This document shows, in pieces, positions 37,552 through 47,311 of a stretch of 64,000 bases of DNA (positions are counted from its first letter, which is position 1; the number at the start of each line of letters is the position of its first letter). Origin of the DNA: Clostridiaceae bacterium (GTDB lineage Bacteria; Bacillota; Clostridia; SK-Y3); contig JAAYHJ010000015.1 of the NCBI GenBank assembly GCA_012735465.1, positions 1-64,000 on the forward strand, given 5' to 3'. The notes beneath the pieces were generated by a model, which was given only the letters and a program-made list of their open reading frames with translations, made no database searches and was not told where the DNA came from. The position numbers were made by a program, and so were the translations under genes.

Positions 37552-38583
37552 TTATATTGTCTTAAGCTTTTCACGAATCAACTCCGCCCTCTTAATATCC
37601 CTTTCCTCCGGACCTAAATTCTGTCCAAACTGTTTCATTATATTTGCAGGCTGGGTTATAATCATGAGTTCGTTTATTATTTCCAATAATTCCTCCTTAA
37701 GTATACCCATATTAATCCCTAACCTAACATCAGAAAACAGTTTCATGAACTCTTCCGATGACATTATCCTTGCATTTGCCAAGATACCGTAAGCACGGCA
37801 AAACCTGTCTTCCAACCGGGAACGATTTTCACTGATTAATTTTTTTCTTGCCATTCTTTCCTGTTCCACCAACTGCCTCACAATGCCTTTTAAATTTTCT
37901 ATCGTTTCTTCTTCTGATAACCCCAGTGTAACCTGATTGGAAATCTGGAACATATTGCCACGTGCTTCCGTCCCCTCACCATAGAGCCCCCTAACTGCAA
38001 TACCCATCTTACTTACTGCACTTAGAAGGTTATTTGCATAACCCAGCATAACCACTGCCGGCAGATGAACCATGACCGATGCCCTCATCCCCGTCCCCAC
38101 ATTGGTAGGGCAACTGGTCAGATATCCATATTGTTCGTGGTATGCATATTCAATCCTTTCTTCAAGCACATTATCTACCTTGTTTGCCAAATCATAAGCT
38201 TCATCCAATTGTAACCCTGTAAATAAACATTGAAGCCTTATATGGTCTTCCTCATTAATCATAATGCTGATGTTTTGATCCTTGTTTATAAGCAAGCCCC
38301 GTGAATTTACATTCTGAACCATTGCAGGGCTTATGAGATGCTGCTCCACCATTGCCTGCCGTTCCACAACGCTAAGGCTGCTCATCGGAATATATTCAAA
38401 TTCCCTGGATAATACTGTGTTGCTATTAAGTATTGCATCTTTACTTCTCTGCACTACCTGTTCTCCCTGTTCCCTGCTCATGCGTGACGGGAAAGGAATA
38501 TCGCTGAAATTTCTGGCAAGCCTAACTCTACTGCTTATTATGACATCCCATTCGGGTCCTCTCACCGCGTACCACCTTTTCAT
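37552..38583 (-). CDS. mcsB: Protein arginine kinase McsB
   Basis: McsB phosphorylates arginines on proteins, including CtsR, and marks them for ClpCP. The 343-residue protein has the phosphagen-kinase fold with SSRVRLARNFSDIPFP, LTSCPTNVGTGMRASVMVHL and RGLYGEGTEARGNMFQISNQ. I take the ATG at 38583, 6 bases after AGGGAGAGG, over the ATG at 38589 that overlaps the mcsA stop. Its activator McsA is encoded just upstream. Confidence 0.97.
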   Translation of the reverse strand: MKRWYAVRGPEWDVIISSRVRLARNFSDIPFPSRMSREQGEQVVQRSKDAILNSNTVLSREFEYIPMSSLSVVERQAMVEQHLISPAMVQNVNSRGLLINKDQNISIMINEEDHIRLQCLFTGLQLDEAYDLANKVDNVLEERIEYAYHEQYGYLTSCPTNVGTGMRASVMVHLPAVVMLGYANNLLSAVSKMGIAVRGLYGEGTEARGNMFQISNQVTLGLSEEETIENLKGIVRQLVEQERMARKKLISENRSRLEDRFCRAYGILANARIMSSEEFMKLFSDVRLGINMGILKEELLEIINELMIITQPANIMKQFGQNLGPEERDIKRAELIREKLKTI

Positions 38584-38585
38584 GA

Positions 38586-39131
38586 TCATCCTCTCCCTTC
38601 TAAATATGCCTTAAGGTCATTAATCTGATCCCTAAGCTTTGCTGCTTTCTCATATTCCTCTTTTTTAATTGCTTCATCAAGCAGTGATTTCAGCCGGTTT
38701 ATTTCCCTTTTTGCTTTTATTTCTCCTCCTGTCCTGTGAGGCATTTTGCCTCGATGATAGGTGTTTCCATGAATTCTTTTAAAAACAGGCTCCAGTTCAT
38801 TTTGAAATACGTTATAACAATTTGCACACCCTAATTGTCCGCTTCTTGCAAACTGATCATAGGTGGTACCGCATACCCGACAAAAGGATACATTGGTATT
38901 GTTCCGGAATTTTGCTTCATGTCCTGTTTTGCTCCCTAAAAAAGCGCTAATGAAGTTGTTAATACTAAAAGGCGACGTAAAATCAAAGGGATTATTATAC
39001 ATGTTGTTATACATAATATTCTCATTTTCCCTGGCACATTTTTCACATAAATGCATTTCTATTTTTTCATTATTTATTATTCGGGTAACGTGTACATTAG
39101 CCAACCTTTGTTGGCATTTCTGGCATAACAT
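38586..39131 (-). CDS. mcsA: McsA, zinc-finger activator of McsB
   Basis: McsA stimulates McsB and helps control CtsR. From the ATG at 39131 (SD GGAGTG, 8 bases upstream) come two Cys-rich zinc motifs: MLCQKCQQRLANVHV with CEKCA near residue 30, then CRVCGTTYDQFARSGQLGCA. A C-terminal UVR-type helix follows (LLDEAIKKEEYEKAAKLRDQ). An in-frame ATG seven codons upstream would overlap ctsR. Second gene of the ctsR operon. Confidence 0.95.
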   Translation of the reverse strand: MLCQKCQQRLANVHVTRIINNEKIEMHLCEKCARENENIMYNNMYNNPFDFTSPFSINNFISAFLGSKTGHEAKFRNNTNVSFCRVCGTTYDQFARSGQLGCANCYNVFQNELEPVFKRIHGNTYHRGKMPHRTGGEIKAKREINRLKSLLDEAIKKEEYEKAAKLRDQINDLKAYLEGRG

Positions 39132-39151
39132 CTCTGTCACACTCCATTCCA

Positions 39152-39601
39152 CTAATATAACAGATGCATAATCATATTTTTTAATAAAGTAGCCCGCAGC
39201 ATGTCCCTCTTAGGCTGCGGAATATTTAACACTTTATCACCTATTACACTTTTCATGATCCTTGCTTCCCTTTCCGTAATCGCATCATAATCATGAAAAT
39301 TGTTAATAAATGCCTCGGCGGTCTGCTGTGTAATAGAATCTCCTATACTATTTACTATATGCATCAAATAACTATTTTTATCTGGATTAATTCTGTTAAT
39401 TTTAATATAGCCTCCTCCTCCGCGGCGGCTTTGAACAATATAACCTTTTTCTATCGTAAACCGGGTATCAATCACATAATTGATTTGTGACGGAACGCAA
39501 TTAAAATAATTTGCCAACTCGTTCCTCTGTATTTCTACCACACCATCGGCCTCATTCAACATTTGTTTTAAAAAATCTTCTATTAAATCACTTATTCGCA
39601 T
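39152..39601 (-). CDS. ctsR: Transcriptional repressor CtsR
   Basis: CtsR represses clp and ctsR genes until heat or protein stress. The 149-residue product has the winged-helix DNA-binding domain (ELANYFNCVPSQINYVIDTR, RRGGGGYIKINRI, with the Gly-rich wing that senses heat) and a C-terminal helical domain with AITEREARIMKSVIGDK. It is the first gene of the operon and has its own operator directly in front. Confidence 0.97.
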   Translation of the reverse strand: MRISDLIEDFLKQMLNEADGVVEIQRNELANYFNCVPSQINYVIDTRFTIEKGYIVQSRRGGGGYIKINRINPDKNSYLMHIVNSIGDSITQQTAEAFINNFHDYDAITEREARIMKSVIGDKVLNIPQPKRDMLRATLLKNMIMHLLY

Positions 39602-39616
39602 ATCACCCCTCCTGAC

Positions 39617-39633
39617 TTTGACTATCTTTGACC
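39617..39633 (-). promoter_or_regulatory. CtsR operator
   Basis: The minus strand reads GGTCAAAGATAGTCAAA, the direct heptad repeat bound by CtsR (consensus GGTCAAA-N3-GTCAAA-like). It lies between the -10 element and the ctsR start, with the SD beginning a few bases after it. This predicts autorepression of the whole ctsR-mcsA-mcsB-clpC operon. Confidence 0.9.
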
Positions 39634-39641
39634 TTAATCTT

Positions 39642-39669
39642 ATTATATTTAATTTTTATAAAAAATCAA
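39642..39669 (-). promoter_or_regulatory. ctsR operon promoter
   Basis: TTGATT (39669-39664), a 16-base spacer and TATAAT (39647-39642) on the minus strand. The CtsR operator begins 9 bases after the -10 element, over the expected transcription start. Confidence 0.65.
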
Positions 39670-39827
39670 TATCAAATATTTATTAACTGGTAAAATAAAA
39701 TACCGTTTTCTCTCAATTAAGCAAAGTAGCACATATTTACATGTAATTTTGCCTTATAATGTATTTTTTAAACAAAAAATTTACCATATATTTTTATATA
39801 TTTTACGTTTTATATAACCTCTTAATG

Positions 39828-39856
39828 TTGAACTTTTATGCATTTAATTGTATAAT
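39828..39856 (+). promoter_or_regulatory. argD promoter with ARG-box-like operator over the -35
   Basis: TTGAAC (39828-39833), 17 bases and TATAAT (39851-39856), 53 bases before argD. TGAACTTTTATGCA (39829-39842) has 13 of 14 bases in common with the element before argC; the TATAATTATA block is shared as well. It should control argD-carA-carB-argF-GNAT. Confidence 0.75.
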
Positions 39857-39908
39857 TATAAAATAATATAAGACGCTTTTTTCTACTATTATTTTAGGAG
39901 GCTAAACA

Positions 39909-41105
39909 ATGGCTTTACAAGATATTATACAAAGGGATAAAATATATTTTATGAATGTGTTTGGAGACAGAACTCCCGTATGTTTTCAATACGGTAAAGG
40001 AATGTATCTCTGGGATACGGAAGGCAATAAATACTGCGACTTTTTGGCAGGAATTGCGGTCAATGCCCTTGGCCATTGCCATCCCAGATTTATAAATATT
40101 CTGAAAAATCAGTTGGATAAAGTTATACATACATCAAACCTGTACTATATAGAACCACAGGCTAAGCTTGCAGAGATGCTGGTAAACATATCCTGTGCCG
40201 ATAAAGTGTTTTTTGCCAACAGCGGCGCCGAGGCAAATGAAGGAGCTATTAAACTGGCAAGAATATATTATAAGAAAAAGAACTTGCCCCATAAGTATGA
40301 AATCATAACATTAAAAAAATCCTTTCATGGAAGAACCTTAGCAACCCTTGCTGCAACGGGGCAGGAAAAGTATCAAAAACCTTACTCTCCTTTGATGCCC
40401 GGCTTTAAACATGTTGAGATAAATGATATAGCTGCATTAAAGGACGCTATTACCCCTTCCACCTGTGCCATCATGCTGGAGCTTATCCAGGGAGAAAGCG
40501 GTGTTTACCCTGTAAACGGTGAATATTTATCAGAAGTTAAGAAAATATGTGAAGAAAACGACCTTTTGTTAATCTTTGATGAGGTCCAAACAGGAATGGG
40601 AAGAACCGGAGAAATGTTTGCATATCTCCACTACGGTATAGAACCGGACATATTCACCCTCGCAAAGGCATTGGGCGGCGGTATACCCATCGGCGCAGTT
40701 TGTGCAAAAGAACCTGTGGCATCTGCCTTTGCCCCGGGGGACCATGGTTCTACCTTTGGAGGCAATCCCTTTGCCTGTACCGCCGGCATAGCGGTCATTG
40801 ATATACTGCTTAACGAGGGCCTGGTTGAAAATGCCCGGAAAACGGGACAATATTTTATGGAGCAGTTAACACAGCTCAAGAATAAATATAAGGCTATTTC
40901 AGAAGTACGCGGCAAAGGGCTCATGATTGGAATGGAATTTAACAATAACGATGCAAAAATGATAGCAAAAAAATTATTTGAAAAAGGCTTTCTGGTTGGA
41001 TGCATTGGTACAGAAATCTTACGGTTCCTGCCTCCCCTGATTGTCACAAAACAGGACATAGACGCCCTTATTAATGCCCTTGATAAAGTATTATCGGATT
41101 ATTAA
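39909..41105 (+). CDS. argD: Acetylornithine aminotransferase
   Basis: A PLP class III aminotransferase that makes N-acetylornithine from the semialdehyde and glutamate. The 398-residue protein has DFLAGIAVNALGHCHPR, FFANSGAEANEGAIKLAR and the PLP aspartate region LLIFDEVQTGMGRTG. The lysine region is FTLAKALGGGIPIGAV, followed by HGSTFGGNPFACTAG. The SD TAGGAGG is strong. First gene of the second arg unit. Confidence 0.97.
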   Translation: MALQDIIQRDKIYFMNVFGDRTPVCFQYGKGMYLWDTEGNKYCDFLAGIAVNALGHCHPRFINILKNQLDKVIHTSNLYYIEPQAKLAEMLVNISCADKVFFANSGAEANEGAIKLARIYYKKKNLPHKYEIITLKKSFHGRTLATLAATGQEKYQKPYSPLMPGFKHVEINDIAALKDAITPSTCAIMLELIQGESGVYPVNGEYLSEVKKICEENDLLLIFDEVQTGMGRTGEMFAYLHYGIEPDIFTLAKALGGGIPIGAVCAKEPVASAFAPGDHGSTFGGNPFACTAGIAVIDILLNEGLVENARKTGQYFMEQLTQLKNKYKAISEVRGKGLMIGMEFNNNDAKMIAKKLFEKGFLVGCIGTEILRFLPPLIVTKQDIDALINALDKVLSDY

Positions 41106-41129
41106 GGATTTTGAAAGGAGTACAAAACA

Positions 41130-42203
41130 ATGCAGGCAGTACTTGTTTTAGAGGACGGCAATATGTATTATGGTACCTCCTTTGGTGCTACCGGGGAGAC
41201 CATTGGTGAAGTCGTTTTTAATACATGCATGACCGGGTACCAGGAAATACTAACCGACCCTTCATATAACGGACAAATTATCACCATGACATACCCCCTT
41301 ATCGGGAATTACGGGTTCAATGATTTTGACAATGAATCGGATAGACCTCATGCCCGGGGTTTCATAGTTAAAGAATTATGCGACACTCCCAGCAACTGGC
41401 GGTGTACCATAAAACCTGAGGACTATTTCAAGATGCATAATATCATAGGGATAAAGGATATAGACACGCGGAGCCTTACACAGCATATCCGCAACTTTGG
41501 GAGCATGTACGGCGCCATTTCCACCCAGTGTGACAAACGGGATGTATTGATGGAAAAAATCCATGAATATAAAAATAAGAAAAGGAATCTGGTAGATGAA
41601 GTAAGCACAAAGGAAATGTATCACCTGCCGGGTACTGGAAAAAAGGTGGCAGTAATTGACTTTGGCATAAAACACAATATACTCCGCTCTTTAAAGAAGC
41701 ACAACTGTGATTTATACGTGTTCCCTCACACAGCTTCACCCCAGGATATAATGGCCGTTGAGCCCAACGGTATCCTTTTATCCAATGGTCCGGGAGACCC
41801 AAAGGATTTGCCGGAAGCAGTAAAAAACATCAAGGAACTGCTTGGGAAAAAACCAATTATAGGCATCTGTCTGGGGCATCAGCTTCTTGGCCTATGTTTG
41901 GGCGGGGACACGTACAAGTTAAAATTTGGACATCACGGCGGCAACCATCCCGTGAAGGACTTGACCACCGGCAGAGTGTATATCACATCTCAAAACCATA
42001 ATTACGCACTTAAAAAAGATCTTGTAAATGATATTCATATAACACAGATAAATGTAAATGACAATACGGTTGAAGCTTTTAAGCATAAATATTTGCCTGT
42101 TATAGGTATACAGTACCATCCTGAAGCAGCCGCAGGGCCTCAGGATACAGCATATATTTTTAATGATTTCGTAAAAATGATGGAGGTAAGTTACAATGCC
42201 TAA
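41130..42203 (+). CDS. carA: Carbamoyl-phosphate synthase small (glutaminase) subunit
   Basis: CarA releases ammonia from glutamine for CarB. The 357-residue protein has the N-terminal CPSase domain ([20 protein letters not shown]) and the class I amidotransferase domain with [15 protein letters not shown] (Cys nucleophile) and [12 protein letters not shown] (catalytic His and Glu). It overlaps carB by 8 bases. Placement inside the arg operon suggests arginine control of this copy. Confidence 0.97.
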   Translation: MQAVLVLEDGNMYYGTSFGATGETIGEVVFNTCMTGYQEILTDPSYNGQIITMTYPLIGNYGFNDFDNESDRPHARGFIVKELCDTPSNWRCTIKPEDYFKMHNIIGIKDIDTRSLTQHIRNFGSMYGAISTQCDKRDVLMEKIHEYKNKKRNLVDEVSTKEMYHLPGTGKKVAVIDFGIKHNILRSLKKHNCDLYVFPHTASPQDIMAVEPNGILLSNGPGDPKDLPEAVKNIKELLGKKPIIGICLGHQLLGLCLGGDTYKLKFGHHGGNHPVKDLTTGRVYITSQNHNYALKKDLVNDIHITQINVNDNTVEAFKHKYLPVIGIQYHPEAAAGPQDTAYIFNDFVKMMEVSYNA

Positions 42204-45200
42204 ACGAGCAGATATCAAAAAAGTATTGGTTATAGGTTCAGGTCCGATTATAATAGGTCAGGCTGCCGAATTTGATTATTCGGGTACCCAGGCATGTAAG
42301 GCACTGCGGGAAGAAGGCATTGAAGTAGTACTTATTAACAGCAACCCTGCCACCATTATGACCGATTTGGAAATGGCAGACAAAGTATATATTGAACCCA
42401 TTACGCTGGATTTCGTAAAAAAAGTAATCTACAAAGAAAAGCCCAACGGTATACTCCCCTCCCTTGGCGGGCAGACGGGGTTGAACATGGCAGTGGAACT
42501 TGCCAGGGACGGCATATTGGATGAAATGAACATAGAGCTTCTGGGAACTTCCCTTGAATCTATAAAAAAAGCTGAAGACAGGGAGCTATTTAAGAAAACA
42601 ATGGAAGAAATAGGCGAAAAGGTTCCCCACAGCACCATTGTTACAAATCTTGATGATGCCGTTTCTTTTGCCGAAAAGGTTGGATTCCCAATAATTATCC
42701 GCCCGGCTTATACCCTTGGAGGAACCGGCGGGGGCATTGCCCATAACATGGAAGAATTCAAATACATCACCGGCCGTGGGTTAAAAATGAGCATGATCCA
42801 TCAGGTGCTGCTGGAACAAAGCGTGGCAGGATGGAAAGAAATAGAATACGAAGTGATGAGGGATAATGCGGATAACTGCATCGTCATATGCAATATGGAA
42901 AATATTGATCCGGTAGGGGTACATACGGGAGACAGTATTGTCGTAGCTCCCAGTCAAACCCTTTCGGACATTGAATACCAGATCCTGCGTTCTGCTTCCA
43001 TAAGAATCATCCGTGCATTAAAAATCAACGGCGGTTGCAATATACAGTTTGCATTGAATCCTAAAAGCTTTGAGTACGTTGTAATCGAAGTAAATCCAAG
43101 GGTAAGCCGTTCCAGTGCCCTTGCTTCCAAAGCAACCGGCTACCCAATAGCACGGGTTACGGCTAAAATTGCCATTGGCATGAACTTGGATGAAATAAAA
43201 AACTCCGTTACAGGAAATACTTATGCCTGCTTTGAACCATCCATCGACTACGTGGTTACCAAAGTGCCCCGCTGGCCCTTTGATAAATTTGGTACCGCTA
43301 ACCGCTCCCTTGGAACACAAATGAAGGCAACGGGAGAAGTTATGGCAATTGGCAGAACCTTTGAAGAATCCCTTTTAAAAGCAATTGATTCTTTAGATAT
43401 AAAGTTTGATTACCAGCTTGGTTTAAAGGAATTTGAAAACAATACGGTGGATGAACTTCTTAAGTATATAGAAACACCCCGGGATGACAGAATTTTTGCA
43501 ATATGCAAGGCACTGCAAAAGGGAGTTACCGTTGAACAAATTGTTGATATCACAAAAATTGATTACTTTTTTATAAAGAAATTTGAAAAGATTGTTCGTT
43601 TGGCAGACGAACTAATGCATACCACAATTGATGATATATCCTTTGAAACCATGCGTAAGGCAAAAAAGATTGGCTTTGGGGATTCATACATTGCAAACCT
43701 ATTGGGTACAACAGTGGATAACGTAATAGCAAAAAGGAAGGAATTTAATATATACCCGGTTTATAAAATGGTAGATACGTGTGCCGGTGAGTTTGAAGCA
43801 GTTACTCCCTACTATTATTCCACCTATGAGGATAAAGATGACGTTATTGAAACCACCGGAAGAAAAGTGCTTGTAATTGGCTCCGGCCCCATCCGCATAG
43901 GACAGGGAATCGAGTTTGATTATTGCAGTGTTCATTCGGTACAAACATTAAGGGAACTTGGTATCGAATCCATAATAGTTAATAACAATCCGGAAACGGT
44001 GAGTACCGACTTTGATACATCGGATAAATTGTATTTTGAACCTTTAACAAAGGAATGTGTTTTGGATATTGTAAACAAGGAAAAGCCGGAAGGTGTAATT
44101 GTACAATTTGGAGGCCAAACGGCCATAAATCTTGCCGGACCGCTAAAAAAAGCAGGAGTAAACATCCTGGGAACGGATGTGGAAGATATTGACGTTGCCG
44201 AAGACCGGGATAAGTTTTTAAAGCTTCTGGATAGGCTCAACATTCCCATTCCTCCCGGAAGTACGGCATTTTCGGTTGAAGAGGCGGAAAAAATTGCAAA
44301 CACCATAGGTTATCCCGTGCTGGTCAGACCTTCTTACGTTTTAGGCGGTCGGGCAATGGAAATTGTCTATAATGACAAGGAACTACAAGAATATATGCAG
44401 CAGGCCGTAAAAGTTTCCATGCAACATCCCGTACTTGTGGACAAATACATCTTAGGTAAGGAAGTGGAAGTGGACGGTATAGCCGATGGAGAAGATGTAC
44501 TTATCCCAGGTATAATGGAACACGTGGAAAGAGCAGGAGTGCACTCCGGTGACAGCATAGCAATTTATCCTCCTCAAACCTTAAAGGATGAAACCAAAAA
44601 AACAATTGTTGAATACACCATTAAGCTGGCTAAAGCACTGCATGTTAAAGGATTATTTAATATCCAATTTGTATTGGATGAAAATGAAAAGGTTTATGTA
44701 ATTGAAGTAAATCCAAGAGCCAGCCGGACTGTACCCATACTTAGCAAAGTAACAGGGATTCCCATGATTTCCCTTGCTACCCGCATCATACTGGGGCAGT
44801 CGCTGAAAGAAATGGGGTATAAATCAGGCCTTGCTGAAGAATCGGATTTTATTGCCGTAAAAGCACCTGTTTTTTCCTTCTCCAAGCTCAGCGCAGTGGA
44901 CACTTTCCTGGGTCCGGAAATGAAGTCCACCGGAGAAGTAATGGGGGTGGATAAGGAATATTCCAAAGCATTGTACAAGGCACTCATTGCTTCCGGTCTG
45001 GAAATACCAAGCGGCGGTAATATACTCCTGTCCATTGCCCAAAGGGACCTTCATGAAAGCGTGGGAATTGCCCGGAAACTCATCGATATGGGCTATAAAC
45101 TGTATGCTACTGACAACACATATATATACCTGAATGAAAGAGGCATTACGGTTGATCTGATCCCTATGGTTGAAGTATTCCAGGAGATAAAGGAAGGCAA

Positions 45201-45402
45201 GATTGACATGGTAATAAATACTCCTACCAAAGGCAAAATTGCCAACCGAAACGGCTTTTTCCTACGCCGTACCGCCATGGAATACAATGTACCTTGCATC
45301 ACATCACTGGATACAGTAACTGCGACCCTTAAAGCCCTTGAAAAGTGTGGCAAAAACCATCCGATCGAGATTTATTCATTGGACGAATACTCACAAAAAT
45401 GA
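42196..45402 (+). CDS. carB: Carbamoyl-phosphate synthase large subunit
   Basis: CarB makes carbamoyl phosphate from bicarbonate, ammonia and two ATP. The 1068-residue protein has two homologous ATP-grasp halves, each starting with VLVIGSGPI (near residues 10 and 555). The first ends in [20 protein letters not shown] and the second in [21 protein letters not shown]-terminal MGS-like allosteric domain follows (from about 930). Length is typical. The SD GGAGG is inside carA. Confidence 0.98.
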   Translation: MPKRADIKKVLVIGSGPIIIGQAAEFDYSGTQACKALREEGIEVVLINSNPATIMTDLEMADKVYIEPITLDFVKKVIYKEKPNGILPSLGGQTGLNMAVELARDGILDEMNIELLGTSLESIKKAEDRELFKKTMEEIGEKVPHSTIVTNLDDAVSFAEKVGFPIIIRPAYTLGGTGGGIAHNMEEFKYITGRGLKMSMIHQVLLEQSVAGWKEIEYEVMRDNADNCIVICNMENIDPVGVHTGDSIVVAPSQTLSDIEYQILRSASIRIIRALKINGGCNIQFALNPKSFEYVVIEVNPRVSRSSALASKATGYPIARVTAKIAIGMNLDEIKNSVTGNTYACFEPSIDYVVTKVPRWPFDKFGTANRSLGTQMKATGEVMAIGRTFEESLLKAIDSLDIKFDYQLGLKEFENNTVDELLKYIETPRDDRIFAICKALQKGVTVEQIVDITKIDYFFIKKFEKIVRLADELMHTTIDDISFETMRKAKKIGFGDSYIANLLGTTVDNVIAKRKEFNIYPVYKMVDTCAGEFEAVTPYYYSTYEDKDDVIETTGRKVLVIGSGPIRIGQGIEFDYCSVHSVQTLRELGIESIIVNNNPETVSTDFDTSDKLYFEPLTKECVLDIVNKEKPEGVIVQFGGQTAINLAGPLKKAGVNILGTDVEDIDVAEDRDKFLKLLDRLNIPIPPGSTAFSVEEAEKIANTIGYPVLVRPSYVLGGRAMEIVYNDKELQEYMQQAVKVSMQHPVLVDKYILGKEVEVDGIADGEDVLIPGIMEHVERAGVHSGDSIAIYPPQTLKDETKKTIVEYTIKLAKALHVKGLFNIQFVLDENEKVYVIEVNPRASRTVPILSKVTGIPMISLATRIILGQSLKEMGYKSGLAEESDFIAVKAPVFSFSKLSAVDTFLGPEMKSTGEVMGVDKEYSKALYKALIASGLEIPSGGNILLSIAQRDLHESVGIARKLIDMGYKLYATDNTYIYLNERGITVDLIPMVEVFQEIKEGKIDMVINTPTKGKIANRNGFFLRRTAMEYNVPCITSLDTVTATLKALEKCGKNHPIEIYSLDEYSQK

Positions 45403-45418
45403 AAGGCAGGACGCAAAA

Positions 45419-46372
45419 ATGAAGCATTTATTAAGCTTACATGAGATTACCGTGGAAGATATTAAACATCTATTATCCCTGGCTATAAAATTAAAAAAAG
45501 AGCTAAAGAGCGGAATACCCCATCCCCTGTTAAAGGGAAAAACGCTGGGAATGATTTTTTCCAAATCTTCCACCCGGACAAGAATATCCTTTGAGGTAGG
45601 TATGTACCAGCTCGGGGGTTATCCCCTATTCTTAAACTCAAGCGATATTCAGCTGGGAAGAGGAGAAACCATATATGATACGGCAAATGTTCTTTCAAGA
45701 TATGTGGATGGCATTATGATAAGAACCTTTAAGCACAGTGATGTGGAAGACCTGGCAAGATACAGCACGGTCCCGGTAATAAACGGACTTACCGATCTGC
45801 TTCATCCCTGCCAGGCCCTTGCAGATCTGTTAACCATATATGAGTACAAGTCAAAACTGGAAGGACTAAAACTGGCTTATATAGGGGACGGAAATAATGT
45901 AGCCCATTCCCTGTTGCACGGTTGTTCAAAAGTCGGAATGAGCATTGCAGTAGCAACCCCAAAGGGATATGAATGTAATGAAGAGATAGTGGAACATGCT
46001 AAAACGGATGCCCAAAAAACCGGTTGCAATGTAACCATTACCCATGACCCTGTGGAAGCTATAAAAGATGCGGATGTTGTATATACCGATACATGGGTGA
46101 GCATGGGAAAGGAAGCGGAAAAGGAACAAAGAATAAAAATATTCAAGCCTTATCAGGTAAACAAGGAACTGTTTTCCAAGGCTAAAGAAGATGCTATTTT
46201 CCTCCACTGTCTTCCTGCCTACAGGGGCTTTGAAGTAACAGAAGATGTAATCGATGGTCCCAGATCAGCAATATTTGATGAGGCTGAAAACAGACTGCAT
46301 GTACAAAAGGCAATAATGGTAATACTGATGGGAGAAAGGCATGGTGCAGATTATGGCCAGTTGGAGTTTTGA
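45419..46372 (+). CDS. argF: Ornithine carbamoyltransferase
   Basis: ArgF joins carbamoyl phosphate and ornithine to citrulline. The start is the ATG at 45419 (MKHLLSLHEITVEDIKHLLS), after the carB stop; an in-frame ATG at 45338 lies inside carB. The 317-residue protein has the carbamoyl-phosphate motif SSTRTRISFEV, HPCQALADLLTIYE, the ornithine motif DTWVSMG and HCLPAYRGFEVTEDV. No argG or argH follows here. Confidence 0.97.
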   Translation: MKHLLSLHEITVEDIKHLLSLAIKLKKELKSGIPHPLLKGKTLGMIFSKSSTRTRISFEVGMYQLGGYPLFLNSSDIQLGRGETIYDTANVLSRYVDGIMIRTFKHSDVEDLARYSTVPVINGLTDLLHPCQALADLLTIYEYKSKLEGLKLAYIGDGNNVAHSLLHGCSKVGMSIAVATPKGYECNEEIVEHAKTDAQKTGCNVTITHDPVEAIKDADVVYTDTWVSMGKEAEKEQRIKIFKPYQVNKELFSKAKEDAIFLHCLPAYRGFEVTEDVIDGPRSAIFDEAENRLHVQKAIMVILMGERHGADYGQLEF

Positions 46373-46832
46373 GGTAAGAAAAGCAACCGTTGAAGATATT
46401 CCTGAGATACAAAAAATTACAAAGGAAGCTTTTAAGAAATATATTGAACTGGCAGGCATTACGGATGAAATCGAGGCTCTTAATGAAACCTATGAAGATA
46501 TTAAAAGGGATATTGAAACAAAAGAGGTATTTGTTGCATATATAGACGGCATACCTGTTGGCAGCGCCAGGGTTGAAGTTTTCCCCGATGGCACGGCATA
46601 CCTTAGCCGGTTTGGTGTTCGCCTGGACTATCAAAACAGGGGAGTCGGCAAAGCAATCATAAATGTTGTGGATATGGCTATGAAAGAACTGGGTGTAAAA
46701 AAATTATATCTCCATACCGCATCCAAGGCTTTTCCACTAATACGTTTTTACTACGGGAGAAAATTTTATATTGTATCAACAACAACCGACCGAGGATATA
46801 TACGGGCATTGCTGTGCAAGGAATATGACTGA
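46341..46832 (+). CDS. GNAT-family N-acetyltransferase, last gene of the arg operon
   Basis: The 163-residue protein has the GNAT fold: FEVRKATVEDIPEIQKITKE, FVAYIDGIPVGSARVEV and the acetyl-CoA loop VRLDYQNRGVGKAIIN. ELGVKKLYLHTASKAFPLIR follows. Its ATG lies inside argF (32-base overlap) with GGGAGAAAGG in front, so it is translationally coupled to argF. In this position, and with argJ missing from the locus, a role in making N-acetylglutamate is possible. The sequence alone does not prove it, and other GNAT substrates are equally open. Confidence 0.85.
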   Translation: MVQIMASWSFEVRKATVEDIPEIQKITKEAFKKYIELAGITDEIEALNETYEDIKRDIETKEVFVAYIDGIPVGSARVEVFPDGTAYLSRFGVRLDYQNRGVGKAIINVVDMAMKELGVKKLYLHTASKAFPLIRFYYGRKFYIVSTTTDRGYIRALLCKEYD

Positions 46833-46863
46833 TACTATACTTTGACTTTACTGTTGTAAACAT

Positions 46864-46923
46864 CAAATAAACTCGTTCCTTTGCAAATAAAGTCGTTCCG
46901 CTGCAAATAAAGTTGTTCCTTCG
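46864..46923 (+). repeat. Three tandem 20-bp degenerate repeats
   Basis: Units start CAAATAAA at 46864, 46884 and 46904 and share the core CAAATAAANTNGTTCC. An inverted copy (GGAACAACTTTATTTA) is at about 47069-47084, and a weaker one at about 47139-47155. There are no spacers and no CRISPR logic; see the surrounding repeat cluster 46833-47311. Confidence 0.85.
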
Positions 46924-46980
46924 GAACAGGCTCAAGGGGCAAGGTTTAAGGTTCAAGGATATTATCCAATAAAATAAATC

Positions 46981-47021
46981 AATCCTTTGTAATCCACTTA
47001 TCATGCGGATTACGAAGGATT
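46981..47021 (+). terminator. Terminator of the argD-carAB-argF-GNAT operon
   Basis: The arms AATCCTTTGTAATCC (46981-46995) and GGATTACGAAGGATT (47007-47021) pair with one G-U, followed by TTTATTTTTT. A related hairpin of the same sequence family is at 47244-47296, facing the other transcript. Confidence 0.8.
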
Positions 47022-47243
47022 TTATTTTTTCCCTATATCCTTTTTTCCTTACCCCTTCTCCCTGTAAAAGGAACAACTTTATTTACTTTTTTCCCTTCCA
47101 TTTTTCCCATTTAATTCAATTCAACTACCCATTTTACGGAACATCTTTATTTTCATCCATTTTATCCCATCCATCAACCATGCGGGTTTGCAGGAACGGC
47201 GAGGGAATGAGTTTATTTTATATTCACAACTGTTGTAAACACT

Positions 47244-47296
47244 AATAAAATCCTTTGTAATTCTCTTATTTTATGCGAGTTACAAAGGATTTTATT
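47244..47296 (-). terminator. Terminator hairpin downstream of the AviRa-like gene
   Basis: A 17-bp perfect stem (47244-47260 with 47280-47296), extended by partial TTCTC/GCGAG pairing. It is 16 bases after the AviRa-like stop on the minus strand. Its core AATCCTTTGTAA/TTACAAAGGATT is shared with the 46981-47021 hairpin, so the two are copies of one repeat. Confidence 0.75.
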
Positions 47297-47311
47297 TAAC
47301 TCCTTTATATT

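Noticed and set aside
46861-46925. Tandem 20-bp units considered as a CRISPR array
   Set aside because: The units abut with no spacers, differ from one another, and no cas gene is in the window.
47003-47245. 80-codon plus-strand frame in the repeat cluster
   Set aside because: It spans a terminator T-tract and inverted repeats, has a Phe/Ser/Pro-rich odd composition and no SD.
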